A stretch of DNA of 50,777 bases, taken from NCBI GenBank assembly GCA_003427395.1, contig BFEA01000646.1, positions 355,633-406,409 of the forward strand, given 5' to 3'. The position numbers and the translations under genes are program-made. The notes below the pieces were generated by a model. The model was given only the letters and a program-made list of their open reading frames with translations. It ran no database searches and was not told the DNA's origin. This stretch comes from Chara braunii (Eukaryota > Streptophyta > Charophyceae > Charales > Characeae). Positions 22,299 to 32,711 of the stretch are shown piece after piece; position 1 is the stretch's first letter; each line of letters starts with the position of its first letter.

Positions 22299-23087
22299 TT
22301 GAAAAAGCGCATGTGGACGGGATCAATTCCAGGGTTATACTTCCTGCTTGCGTACTCACGGGGCATCGAGAACCATCTCGAGTCACAATCCCAACTCGGA
22401 CGTTTACTCCTACCCGCCATCCCAGGTAACTCGGTTTCACTTGGGGGGGAGAAACTGCTCAACAGGATTAAAGGTTCAGATTATAAGGGAGACTGAGTGA
22501 TCATAGTCTTGGTGAGGGAGCGGGCATCAGAGATATGGCAGGGAAGAAGACAGAGGAGAAGATCAGAGAACAGTGGGTGGGAAAAAGGACTTAGGCGGGA
22601 AGCTGCACCAATGAGTGTCATGAGGAGAGTATCAGAAAAACGAGCTGTAAAAAATACGTCACCAAATTATGATAGATATATCGTCTGTAGAAGGAGACGA
22701 AAACCAGCGTGCGTTGATCGTCAGACAAAGGAGACACGTTTGGAGGAGGGAAGCGGGAAGATGTGGCGGCTGGCATATGAGGGACATGAATCAGGCAGAC
22801 AGTCGTGCAGTATACAGCCGAGCGGACAGAAAACCAGAAAAAAACACAAAAAAAAAGGGAAACAGAAAAGACAAAAGGACCAAAAAAGCAAAATCAAAGA
22901 AAATCAGAAGATGCGAACCCTGCAAGCCACCGGGGCAAAGAAAAACAAACCCCACGGCCCTCCTTGCGAAGACACCACAGTCCTACTTGCAAAGATACAG
23001 GTTTGATATTTGCAGTCTCGACAGTTGATCATCCCTTCTACTACGGCCACAGGATATCCGGCTTTTTGGCCCTACTCCTAAACCAAG

Positions 23088-24590
23088 TTAAAAAATGGCG
23101 GCCCAGTCATCCAGTAACCCCTTATTTTCACGGGAAACCTCCCGTACCCCCTTGAAAAACAAAAACCTTGGAAATCCCTTCGAACGTAGCACTCTTCTTA
23201 ATGCCAACAACGTAGCACCCACTCCACAATGATCTGAGAAGTGGGTCGCGACCCTATGTAGATGGCATTTAACTGACGCTTTCTTGTATTGTACTGGGCC
23301 GACGGACAAGAAGTCCTGGGTAGACTGAATTATGAGGGGATTCTCAGTCCACATTGTTGCCTGGTTCTTCATCATGGCGACACACTTTACACCAGGGGGG
23401 TCCACAAAGCAGATGAGAGAACAGCCCAGGAAGTCCCATTTTCCGCTTCCGTCGTCAGTTCGGACCAGGGACAAATTAGCATCAAATGGGTTGTGGAATA
23501 GCCGCAGCAGGTTTCCTGCTTTCTCCAGCCATATACTACTTTTTGTTGGAGGACCAAAAAAATGTTAATGTCATCTACGAGGCGGATCCCGGTTAGTCTT
23601 TAGGAAGTGAAACTCGTTGTAGGAGCAAAGCAGGCATGCCAAGGCCGGGCTCGAGCATTTACCCATTGGGATGCCCATTACTTGTTTAATCGTTCTACCT
23701 GTTATTCTTGCGTATGTATGTGGAAGGTCAAAATTCACGAAATCCAAGATCATAGTGAATCTCACTGATACCCAGCCGAACTCGCCAAAACTTCTAGCAA
23801 AACAGGCCCCTTTGCCCCTTTTATTCATTCGCACACAATCTTTTTCTTCACTCAAAAATGTGTCACACACCCACTCCACAACTCTAGAGATAGATGGATG
23901 GGGAAGTTTTGTGAACATCTCCTTTATATCAAAGCTGGCGCCTAGAAGACATTCATCTCTACGATGAGACACCTGCCTATCAATCTCCATTATCCTACCT
24001 TTCAGCAGGGATGTGGATTTGAGGTTGAAATGAGACCTAGACGGCAGACTCCAGAGAAGAAAATTGATGGCCCTGGCAATAATAATACAGGCTCTCACGC
24101 TTGTTTCCGCAAAAAAGGGCGAAATAGGGCGCCACCTAAAAGTATCTTTGTGCTTAGGAATACCATAACATTACCCAAGATGACCTTTGTCATCCCAAGG
24201 AGCCAACTTGCAGGCTACTATGTTCATGTACTTTTTTTTGCACAAACTTAATATTGCGTCTTCTTCAATGTCGACCACAACGAAGCCTGAATTATCCTAG
24301 AACAAACAAGAAAGTGCCTGTTGATAGATACTTCGGCAACACACCAAGGAATCTCCAACGTTGTGATCTATGGGGCCGACTACCAAGTCTGCCAGTTTCC
24401 TTTCCCACTTAGTCAGAGAGACGTTACTAGAGTCAGCCTTGGTCGGCCGTTCCCTGAAACAACGTGCCACTTCGCGGTTAGTCAGTCGATTGGATCCTGG
24501 ACAGCTAGAAGTACCCGTTTCAGTAGCCCTTCTAATGGACCCCATTGAGACTGGTCTTTCTAAAGGAAGGGAGTTCTTTAAGTTGATCAC
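23088..24590 (-). pseudogene. PLE copy A reverse transcriptase
   Basis: The segment before the fingers has SGFVVVDIEEDAI and KLAPWDDKGHLG, then IPKHKDTFRWRPISP (Lys and Arg-Pro-Ile of RT motif 1/2). Motif A is FDIKEMFTKLPH, close to the Penelope pattern Asp-x-x-x-(L/M)-(Y/F)-T-(N/K)-(I/L)-P. Motif B is IPMGKCSSPALACLLCSYNE. Motif C is read as RLVDD after a deletion of about 24 bp relative to copy B. The thumb region ends near ENKGLLDDWAAIF with a stop at 23088. It would copy RNA into DNA at a nicked target. Internal stops (for example near 24297 and 24191) and frameshifts show it is dead. Confidence 0.88.
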
Positions 24591-24611
24591 ACACCTGGGT
24601 AACTCTGAGAA

Positions 24612-25506
24612 TTATGTAAATCGAAAGAAAACGTGCCCATCGCTGTTCCTAGGCAGGATCGAGTCACAAGGAGAACAATTGCAATAAAAAAACGTTGTTT
24701 TGGACATGCCCCTATGGTTGTGCAAGTGGCTACCCACAGTTTTTTGGCCGGTCCATACAAATCTCAGTTGAGAGATCATGAAGTCAGCAACACATTGGGG
24801 TTCGCACCGCCTTCGAATCTCCTTTTTTGCTACATTGATGACCTCCCGTCGAATCATGTTTTCAGAAAAAAACAGATTTTATTGTGATATTCGTCAGACA
24901 TTTTAAACCACATTTCAATTTCAGGACCCTACCAACAACAACTTTCAAAATTGCTCTGGTCCTTCCATTTCCAAACGACTCAATGCAATTATATAAAGTA
25001 ATTAGTGCTTTGATTTCAAAGTTGTAGAGCATCTTTCTCGACTGAGGCATCTGCAACCACGATAGTAAGACAAACTTTCTCTGTTGCGACAGACTTTTCG
25101 ATAGCCTTATATGCAATACGTTGAACGTACCCCCTTTCCTGAAAATCAACCTGGCATCTTTCAGAAACAGCCTTCGGTTACCATGCTCTATTATCGACCA
25201 ACCCAGCTGCTTCTTCAAACGGCCCCAACCTTCGTAGAAATAAAACCCACCCCTAGTCCTGATAGTGGCAGAAAAAAAGTCAGAGTTGGTGGCATTTTCT
25301 AAGGTTATGCCCAGACAGAATGTAAAGGATGACTTGTCAGATAATAGAGAGCTCCCAACCGAGACTTCCCAGGCCAAAAGATGATTGTTACTGGTCGTGG
25401 CAGGTTGCAGACGCCGTGCTTCCTTTCGAAAGTCCTTCTCTTTCTCCTCCCCTTCCTTCGTATACAGTGTTTGCGCCTTCGTTGTGTGTTCAGGGTTGGA
25501 GACCAT
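24612..25506 (-). pseudogene. PLE copy A linker between GIY-YIG and RT
   Basis: This region contains NNHLLAWEVSVGSSLLSD, FYFYEGWGRLKKQLGWSI, a basic RKGGTF segment, KSLSQQRKFVLLS, and then IRREVINVAKKEI, PQCVADFMISQLRFVW and GSHLHNH. I recognise no named domain. A 1-bp deletion relative to copy B near 25407 (TGCAACC against TGCAAACC) puts it out of frame with the GIY-YIG part, and a frame change near 24860 splits it again. Conservation of the protein text between the copies shows it is coding in the source element. Confidence 0.7.
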
Positions 25507-26000
25507 CTCGCTATACAGCTCACCTCTACTTCTCTAAGTTCCTTAGAAGGTACGTTGACTAGTGGAATAGCAACATAATTCTCCCACCCTTTAGCTGCCA
25601 GCCATCTCCTTAGCTTATGGTTACCTCTCGTAGAAAAACGGTTGACATTCCCAGAGTGTTCATCCCATCTCTCAGATATACCCCTGGTAGTAGACCCAAT
25701 ATACGTAGCTTTCATCCATGGTGAAAGAAGGACATACACACAGCATCCGTCTCCTTCACATATATCATACCCTCCATGCACTGAATCAACCCATTGATCG
25801 ACAAATTGTAAGCCCCACTTGATCTGTCCGGCTAGAACTAACAGTAGCACGAATAACCTCAGCTTCTGCTCAAGCCAACACTTATCCTTACCTTTCTTTA
25901 TCCTGTTAGCCCTCTGCTGGCACAGATCCTTGACCTGTTGCCATAACCACGTGGGGTTATGGTAAGACTCAAGAAGGGTTCTCTTATTGAGTTTCCTCCG
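25305..26000 (-). pseudogene. PLE copy A GIY-YIG endonuclease domain, N-terminal to RT
   Basis: The frame is open from the stop at 26003-26001 and begins RRKLNKRTLLESYHNPTWLW without an ATG, then a basic helix, a hydrophobic LRLFVLLLVLAGQIKWG segment and the nuclease. Motifs: CVYVLL (GIY position), ATYIGST (YIG, about 10 residues on), SERWDEH (catalytic Arg and the Asp/His that follow), LREVEVSCIARWSPTLNTQ (catalytic Glu and terminal Asn). All key residues are present. The domain would nick target DNA to prime reverse transcription. Its tail runs out of frame after a 1-bp loss near 25407. The +1 step from the preceding SAP-like frame is shared with copy B. Confidence 0.88.
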
Positions 26001-26460
26001 TCATTTCGTTATCATGCTCCAGAACCTCCTCCTCTTCCTCGTCTCTTACACGTATAGCCGTCAAGTCTGCAACCGCCTGTTTTTTGTTATGGTATTTAAC
26101 CTTATCTTTGTTGCATAATTCCACTAACTCGTTCTTATACATCGCCATGAGTACCTTCTCCATTTCCTCTCTATACTTCCTCCTGCCCCTAGGGCCATGG
26201 TTCGCAACCACGGCCTTACTCCCTTCTCTAACCCGATTGAACCCAAGACCAGGTGACATACTAAATCTAGCAGCAGATAGGCTCCCTCTCATACGGCTGG
26301 CTGTGCCAGCCACTGAAGGAAACACCTCAGCGAGTCGACCCGTCGATCTGGCGCTACCCACCGGAGTCTCTGCTTGTAGACGCGACGTACATGGATTGTC
26401 TTGAGTCTGTTCACCTGCCGGGGTCGCCATGCTTCGTGTAACCAGACAGTTAGCATTCAT
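25984..26460 (-). CDS. PLE copy A ORF2 start: basic, SAP-like segment
   Basis: This is a 158-codon frame starting MNANCLVTRSMATPAGEQ, whose ATG overlaps the ORF1 stop as TGATG. The first ~80 residues are Ser/Thr/Arg-rich. Then comes a basic AVVANHGPRGRRKYREEMEK segment and a helix-turn-helix-like KNELVELCNKDKVKYHNKKQ plus AVADLTAIRV, resembling a SAP DNA-binding motif (Leu-x-x-Leu-Cys, a turn, Lys, Leu). An acidic tail EEEEEVLEHDNEMTEETQ follows and a TAA. In the +1 frame the protein resumes with the GIY-YIG part. Copy B keeps the same segment without this stop. SAP identity is inference from pattern. Confidence 0.6.
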   Translation of the reverse strand: MNANCLVTRSMATPAGEQTQDNPCTSRLQAETPVGSARSTGRLAEVFPSVAGTASRMRGSLSAARFSMSPGLGFNRVREGSKAVVANHGPRGRRKYREEMEKVLMAMYKNELVELCNKDKVKYHNKKQAVADLTAIRVRDEEEEEVLEHDNEMTEETQ

Positions 26461-27905
26461 CAGAGCTTGCTCCCGGATGACAATACCAGGTGCTCTTCTA
26501 CTAGATGGCGCAAGTGGAGGAGCGGGAGGAGGAGAGGTGTGCTGGTTAGAGCGTGCGCAGGTTGAGGGGGAATAGGAGGATTAGGGGGAACAGGAGAGCG
26601 CGCTGCAGGAGGTGATATAGGTTGATCAGAGGGTTGTTCATCCGAGATAACAACCGTTGGATGTTGAGGCTGATGTGACACAGTCAGAGGTTGCGGTTGA
26701 GGACGAGCAACCGGCAGTGGCGCAGCTGTTGGAGCGGTGCGTATGTTTCGAAAACGCTGAGGTTCAGCCCGAGATCCTCCTGCTGCAGTTTCAACCGGGG
26801 CAACCGGTGGAGTCGTGGCCTCAACAGCCACAGCCTGGACATGATCTGCAGGTGGTGGATTGGCGGCGCTTCGATTAGAAGCTTCGATCTTCTCAATCAA
26901 ACCGATAACGCGCTCAAACATCATATTTTGCTGATTCTCCGTCCGTTCCATCATCAGGTTCTGATGTGCCTGAGCACGCTGCACGTTGTCAATGTTCATG
27001 AGCAACAGCCCTGCGTCCAGAGCACCGACTTCATTGACGCGCTGCCTCGGGTTGGAAGGCTGCCCTGCTGGAACACCCGTGATCTCGTCTTGTCCCTTGT
27101 TCTTGGCTTTGTCAGCGTTGCTTGCCGGGTTGTCTCCTTCGGCAGTCTCACAGTCTTTCACGACAATCTTTTCCCACAACTTCCTATTATCCTCTTCTCT
27201 CTTCTTCTTTATTTCTTTCATTTTTTCATCCATCATCTTGGCCAATCGAGCCTCTTTTTCTGCCTTTTTTCGTGCCTCTTCCTCGATCCTTTTCATCTCT
27301 GCATCCTTCGCAACCCTCCCTCGTTCTTCCCTCATTCTTCGCTCGTTTTCCAATCTACGTGATTTCCTTAATTCTCTATGATCATACGCTAACTCCCATA
27401 CCAGCACCAAAATTTCTCCCTCAGCAGATCTGGGCCTGGAATTCCACGAGTTCCAGCCCGTCCCTCCTTGATACGGGACCACCTGGTGCGGCTGATATGA
27501 AACTAGTGCATTAGAGGATGGTGTCATTTCTGATTCGTGGGACACGCCGTTAGTAACAAAAGCTTGAGGTACTGGGGGAGGAGGAGCAAGAAGAGGAGGA
27601 GGGAGAGCAATAGGGGGAGGGGGAGGGGAAGGAAAGGTGGAAGCAGAAGGAGCAGGTAACACGGAAGATGAGACAACATTAGATGGTAGCGGAGGAGCCG
27701 AAGGGGCGTACTGCTGTGAAAACGCCGGAGGCTGGGATAAGATCGGATAGCTACGATTAGTCGTTTGTCCGAAACTCGGTCCACCAATCGGCCTCCCCGA
27801 CACATAGCGATCATCCCTCCTTGGATGGGGACAGTTCCTAGCCCAATGGCCATGCTGCCCGCAATTGAAACACTCGCCATATGGAATGTGAAAGTTTTCC
27901 CCCAT
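26460..27905 (-). CDS. PLE-linked ORF1: CCHC zinc knuckle, Pro-rich, coiled coil
   Basis: The ATG at 27905 begins MGENFHIPYGECFNCGQHGH, giving 481 residues. The frame is open a further ~160 bp upstream but without an ATG before a stop near the copy B junction, so the start is the first in-frame ATG. A CX2CX4HX4C knuckle lies at residues 12-25. Then follow a Pro-rich stretch to about residue 165, a strongly charged coiled coil at about 175-260 (RLENERRMREERGRVAKDAE and on), a second helix (QNLMMERTENQQNMMFERVI) and a Pro-rich tail. It resembles a Gag/ORF1 RNA-binding protein. The stop TGA shares its A with the ATG of the next frame. The frame has no internal stop. Confidence 0.75.
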   Translation of the reverse strand: MGENFHIPYGECFNCGQHGHWARNCPHPRRDDRYVSGRPIGGPSFGQTTNRSYPILSQPPAFSQQYAPSAPPLPSNVVSSSVLPAPSASTFPSPPPPPIALPPPLLAPPPPVPQAFVTNGVSHESEMTPSSNALVSYQPHQVVPYQGGTGWNSWNSRPRSAEGEILVLVWELAYDHRELRKSRRLENERRMREERGRVAKDAEMKRIEEEARKKAEKEARLAKMMDEKMKEIKKKREEDNRKLWEKIVVKDCETAEGDNPASNADKAKNKGQDEITGVPAGQPSNPRQRVNEVGALDAGLLLMNIDNVQRAQAHQNLMMERTENQQNMMFERVIGLIEKIEASNRSAANPPPADHVQAVAVEATTPPVAPVETAAGGSRAEPQRFRNIRTAPTAAPLPVARPQPQPLTVSHQPQHPTVVISDEQPSDQPISPPAARSPVPPNPPIPPQPAHALTSTPLLLPLLHLRHLVEEHLVLSSGSKL

Positions 27906-28213
27906 GCTCGTTGTTTGAATTCCTTCGTTCCGCTTGGAGCAGGCCTCGTTACGAAGATCGACTTGAGCCTTCAAAGCCGGGACGTAATTGACATCGGAGA
28001 ACCAAGTGAGAATTACTGGCGAATCCACCACTCCACGACCACCACGGTGATTAATGCGCTACTATTGGTCGAGAAGGAGGTCAGCATGGTGAGGAGACCG
28101 TCCATCAAACAGGGGCAGGCCCTGTGAGCGGCCAAGGCTGAAAAAACCGTTGCACCTTCGATCCTCCTGTACAGATACATCCACAACTCTTAATACTCCG
28201 AGGAGATGACCAT

Positions 28214-28215
<2 letters not shown>

Positions 28216-28275
<60 letters not shown>

Positions 28276-28655
28276 NNNNNNNNNNNNNNNNNNNNNNNNN
28301 NNNNNNNNNNNNNNNNNNNNNNNNNNNNNNNNNNNNNNNNNNNNNNNNNNNNNNNNNNNNNNNNNNNNNNNNNNNNNNNNNNNNNNNNNNNNNNNNNNNN
28401 NNNNNNNNNNNNNNNNNNNNNNNNNNNNNNNNNNNNNNNNNNNNNNNNNNNNNNNNNNNNNNNNNNNNNNNNNNNNNNNNNNNNNNNNNNNNNNNNNNNN
28501 NNNNNNNNNNNNNNNNNNNNNNNNNNNNNNNNNNNNNNNNNNNNNNNNNNNNNNNNNNNNNNNNNNNNNNNNNNNNNNNNNNNNNNNNNNNNNNNNNNNN
28601 NNNNNNNNNNNNNNNNNNNNNNNNNNNNNNNNNNNNNNNNNNNNNNNNNNNNNNN
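28216..28655. repeat. (GA)n microsatellite running into assembly gap
   Basis: (GA)n occupies about 28216-28275 and 380 N follow at 28276-28655. The gap most likely reflects unresolved microsatellite length in the PLE 3' region. Any protein prediction across it is meaningless. Confidence 0.95.
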
Positions 28656-28704
28656 ATTGACTATGCTTAAAATGATAAGATGAAGCACGGAGCCTGTTGG
28701 CGAT

Positions 28705-28756
28705 GTCCCGACCGGTTTCGGCCCTGCCGCCAGTTGAAAGGCCATCATCAGGGGAC
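28705..28756 (-). ncRNA. Minimal type-I hammerhead ribozyme motif in PLE copy B
   Basis: On the minus strand: stem I 5' strand GTCCC (28756-28752), core CTGATGA (28751-28745), one T, stem II GGCC (28743-28740) with GGCC (28723-28720), GAAA (28719-28716), a very short stem III CC/GG, then T and the predicted cleavage base C (28710), then stem I 3' strand GGGAC (28709-28705). All invariant core nucleotides are present. The extra T between the core and stem II is a deviation. Type-I hammerheads with minimal stem III are known in Penelope-like elements, where they lie in the terminal repeats and act best as dimers. Folding was done by eye. Confidence 0.75.
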
Positions 28757-29569
28757 TTGAAAAAGCGCATGTGGACGGGATCAATTCCAGGGATTTTATA
28801 CTTCCTGCTTGTGTACTCACGGGGCATCGAGAATCATCTCGAGTCACAACCACAACTCGGACGTTTACTTCTACGCGCCATCCTTGGTAACTCGTTTTTA
28901 CGTGGGCGGGAGAAACTGCTCAACAGGATTACATGTTCAAATCATAGGGGAGACTAAGTGATCCGAGTCTTGGTGAGGGAGCGGCATTAGAGATATGACA
29001 GGGAAAAAGACAGAGGACATGATCAGAGAACAATGGGCGGGAAAAAGGACTTGGGCGGGAAGCTGCACCGATGAGCGTCATGAGGAGAGTATCAGAAAAA
29101 CGAGCTGTAAAAAATACGTCACCAGATTATGACAAAGATATCGCCTGTAGAAGGAGATGAAAACTAGCGTGCGTTGATCATCAGACAAAGGAGACACGTT
29201 TGGAGGAGGGAAGCGGGAAGATGTGGCGGCTGGCATATGAGGGAAATGAATCAGGCAGACAGTCGTGCAGTATACAGCCAAACGGACAGAAAACCAGAAA
29301 AAACACAAAAAAAAGGGGAACAGAATAGACAAAAGGACCAAAAAAGCAAAATCAAAGAAAATCAGAAGATGCAGACCCTGCAAGCCACCGCGGCAAAGAA
29401 AAACAGACCCCACGGCCCTACTTGCGAAGACACCACGGTCCTACTTGCGAAGATACAGGTTTGATATCTGCAGTCTCGACTGTTGATCATCCCTTCTACT
29501 ACGGTCGCACGATATCCAGCTTTTTGACCCTAGTCTAAACCAAGTTAAAAAATGGCGACCCAGTCATCC

Positions 29570-31025
29570 AGTAACCCCTTATTTTCACGGGAAATCTCTC
29601 GTACCCCTTAGAAAAACCAAAACCTTGGAAATCCCTTCAAACGTAGCTCTCTTCTTAATCCCAACAACGTAGCACCCACTCCCCAATGATATGAGGAGTG
29701 GGTCACGACCCTATGTAGATGGCATTTAACTCACGCTTTCTTGTATTGTACCGGGCCGAAGAACTAGAAGTCCTGGGTAGATCGAATTCTGAGGGGATTC
29801 TCAGTCCACATTGTTGCCTGGTTCTTCATCATGGCGACACACTTTACACCTGGAGGGTCTACAAAGAAGATGAGAGAACAGCCTTGGAAGTCCCATTTTC
29901 CACTTTCGTCGTCAGTCCGGACTAGGGACAAATTAGCATCATATGAGTTGCGGAATAGCCGCAGCAGGTTTCCATTTTTCTCCAGCCATACACTACTTTT
30001 TGCTGGGAGGACCAAAAAAATGCTAATGTCATCTATGAGGCGGATCCCGGTGAGATAGCGGGAATCAGTTTCAATAGTTCTTAGGAAGTGAAACTCATTG
30101 TAGGAGCATAGCAAGCATGCCAAGGCCGGGCTCGAGCATTTACCCATTGGGATGGCCATTACTTGTTTAATCGTTCTATCTGCTATTCTTGCGTATGTAT
30201 GTGCAAGGTCAAAATTCACGAAATCCAAGATCATAGTGAATCTCACTGATACTCAGCCGGACTCGCCAAAACTTCTTGCAAAACTGGCCCCTTTGCCCCT
30301 TTTATTCATTCGCACACAATCTTTTTCTTCACTCAAAAATGTGTCACACACCCACTCCACAACTCTAGAGATAGATGGATGGGGAAGTTTTGTGAACATC
30401 TCCTTTATATCAAAGCTGGCGGCTAGAAGACATCCATCTTTACGATGAGACACCTGCCTATCAATCTCCATTATCCTACCTTTCAGCAGGGATGTGGATT
30501 TGAGGTTGAAATGAGACCAAGACGACAGACTCCAGAGAAGAAAATTGATGGCCCTGACGATAATCTTACAGACTCTCACGCTTGGTTCCGCAAAAGAGGG
30601 CGAAATAGGGCACTACCTAGAAGTATCTTTGTGCTTAGGAATATCATAACAGTACCCAAGATGACCTTTGTCATCCCAAGGAGCCAGCTTGCAGGCTCCT
30701 ATGTTCATGTACTTTTTTTTGCACAAACTTAATATAGCGTCTTCTTCCATGTCGACCACAACGAAGCCTGAATTATCCCAGAACAAACAAGAAAGTACCT
30801 GATAGATATACCTCGGCAGCACACCAAGGAATCTCCAACGTTGTGATCTATGGGGCAGACTACCAAGTCTGCCAGTTTCCTTTTCCACTCAGTCAGAGAG
30901 ACGTTACTAGAGTCAGCCTTAGTCAGCCGTTCACCGAAACAGAGTGTCACTTCGCGGTTAGTGAGTCGACTGGATCCTGGACAACTAGTAGTACCTGTTT
31001 CAATAGCCCTTCTAATGGAGCCCAT
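29570..31025 (-). pseudogene. PLE copy B reverse transcriptase
   Basis: The segment has SGFVVVDMEEDAI and KLAPWDDKGHLGYCYDIPKH (finger region), FDIKEMFTKLPH (motif A), IPMGKCSSPALACLLCSYNE (motif B) and, in the same frame, TGIRLIDDISIFLVL (motif C). The motif C catalytic pair Asp-Asp is intact, but the residue two before it is Leu, where most RTs have Tyr or Phe. The thumb follows with GKWDFQGCSL and VKCVAMMKNQATMW, with a TAG stop near 29764 and recognisable coding beyond to about 29570. A frame break near 30250 separates motif A from B. Confidence 0.88.
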
Positions 31026-31066
31026 TGAGACCGGTCTTTATAAAGGAAGGGAGTTCTTTGAGTTGA

Positions 31067-31756
31067 TCATACAACTGGGTAATTATGAGAATTCTGTAAA
31101 TCGAAAGAAAACGTGCCCATCATTTTTCCTAGGCAGGATCGAGTCGCAGGTAGAACAATTGCAATAAAAAACGTTGTTTTGGACATGCGCCTATGGTTGT
31201 GCAAGTGGCTACCAACAGTTTTTTGGCCGGTCCACACAAATCTCAGTTGAGAGATCATGAAGTCAGCAACACATTGGGGTTCACACCGCCTTGGAATCTC
31301 CTTTTTTGCTACATTGATGACCTCCCGTCGAATCACGTTTTCAGAAAAAATAGATGTTATTGTGATGTTCGTCGGACATCTAAAACCACATTTCAATTTC
31401 AGGACCCTACCATCAACAACTTTCAAAATTGCTCTGGTCCTTCCATTTCCAAGCGATTCAATGCAATTATATAAAGTAATTGGTGTTTTGATTTCAAAGT
31501 TGTAGAGCATCTTTCTCGTCTGAGGCATCTGCAACAACGATAGTAAGACAAACTTTCTCTGTTGCGATAGACTCTTCGATAGCCTTATATGTAATATCTT
31601 GAACGTACCCCCTTTCCTGAAAATCGACCTGGCATCTTTCAGAAACAGCCTTCGGTCACCATGCTCTATTATCGACCAACCCAGCCGCTTCTTCAAACGC
31701 CCCCAACCTTCGTAGAAATAAACCCACCCCCTGTCCTGATAGTGGCAGAAAAACAA
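31067..31756 (-). pseudogene. PLE copy B linker region
   Basis: This frame of about 229 codons includes VYFYEGWGRLKKRLGWSIIE, then an arginine/lysine-rich RLFLKDARSIFRKGG segment, KSLSQQRKFVLLS, SENVIRREVINVAKKEI and QCVADFMISQLRFVW. It stays open across the point where copy A is broken near 24860, so it shows the true reading of this region. It is out of frame with the upstream nuclease part after a change near 31735. No named domain is recognised. Confidence 0.7.
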
Positions 31757-32213
31757 TCAGAGCTGGCGGCATTTTCTAAGGTTATGCCCAGAGAGAACGT
31801 AAAGGATGACTTGTCAGAGAATAGAGAGCTCCCAACCGAGACTTCCCAGGCCAAAAGATGATTGTTACTGGTCGTGGCAGGTTTGCAGACGCCGTGCTTC
31901 CTTTCGAAAGTCCTTCTCTCTCTCCTCCCCTTCCTTCGTATACAGTGTCTGCGCCTTCGTTGTGTGTTGAGGGCTGGAGACCATTTCGCTATATAACTCG
32001 CCTCTACTTCTCTGAGTTCCTCAGAAGGCACGCTGACTAGTGGAATAGCAACATAATGCTCCCACCCTTTAGTTGTCAGCCATCTCCTTAGCTTATGGTT
32101 ACGTCTAGTAGAAAAACGGTTGACATTCCAGAGTGCTCATCCCATCTCTCAGATATACCCCTGGTAGTAGACCCAATATACGTAGCTTTCCTCCATGGTG
32201 AAAGAATGACATA
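31693..32213 (-). pseudogene. PLE copy B GIY-YIG domain, downstream part
   Basis: Starting just after the hAT-like insertion, the sequence encodes the YIG strand (TYIGST-equivalent, frame-shifted by 1-bp losses) and then ELREVEASYIAKWSPALNTQ with the catalytic Glu and Asn. It continues in one frame through KPATTSNNHLLAWEVSVG into the linker, proving that GIY-YIG and linker are one protein in the source element. The 1-bp loss in CTCTGGAATGTC against CTCTGGGAATGTC of copy A is specific to this copy. Confidence 0.8.
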
Positions 32214-32221
32214 CACACAGC
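32214..32221. repeat. Left 8-bp target-site duplication of hAT-like element
   Basis: CACACAGC here and CACACAAC at 32712-32719 flank the insertion. The empty site in PLE copy A (25737-25744) reads CACACAGC once. Confidence 0.85.
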
Positions 32222-32711
32222 CTGTGTAGCACAGCGAACGTGTTCGCACCCCTCCATGTTCGCGCGAACGTGTTCGCGCGTTCGCGCGAACAGGTCGCGA
32301 ACATGTTCGTGCGAATAGGTCGCGAACATNTTCAAACCACGTTGGACAAATCTGGGCGAGACGAGAAATCCACTCGAGGCTTGTTCATCGATCACCTACG
32401 AAGTCCGACGTTGAACACGAAGGTCGCGAACGTTTTTTTTTTCCGTAAAAAATATATATATATATATATATTTTTTTTCGGTTTTTGATTTTTAACTCAT
32501 GATTGGCTGAGAATTTGAACATGACTCCAAGGCAAAAGTTGCTTGTTTTATTATTTTACATAACATATATTGTTTTCAGAATTTTTTGAGAACTTGTTTT
32601 TTTTTTTTTATAATATTTTTTATGTTCGCGTTCGGAGGGTTTTGGGCGCTTGTTCGCGTTCGGGCGAACATGTTTGCGTTCTCCTCCAAACGCGAACACG
32701 GTGCTACGTAG
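32222..32711. mobile_element. 490-bp hAT-like non-autonomous element inserted in PLE copy B
   Basis: The left end is CTGTGTAGCA and the right end TGCTACGTAG (8/10 inverted match). The 8-bp target duplication and short inverted ends fit the hAT superfamily. The interior is rich in GTTCGCG/CGCGAAC inverted words near both ends, with an AT-rich centre including a TATATA tract. It has no transposase frame. One base (32330) is N. Copy A lacks the insertion at the equivalent place, giving direct evidence for the boundaries. Confidence 0.85.

Noticed and set aside
22497-23155. Lys/Arg-rich plus-strand frames (and the same at 29174-29486)
   Set aside because: They are antisense to the PLE 3' region; their similarity comes from the PLE duplication, not from a gene.
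28062-28853. Frames running through the N gap
   Set aside because: The sequence is unknown there; translation of N and (GA)n is meaningless.
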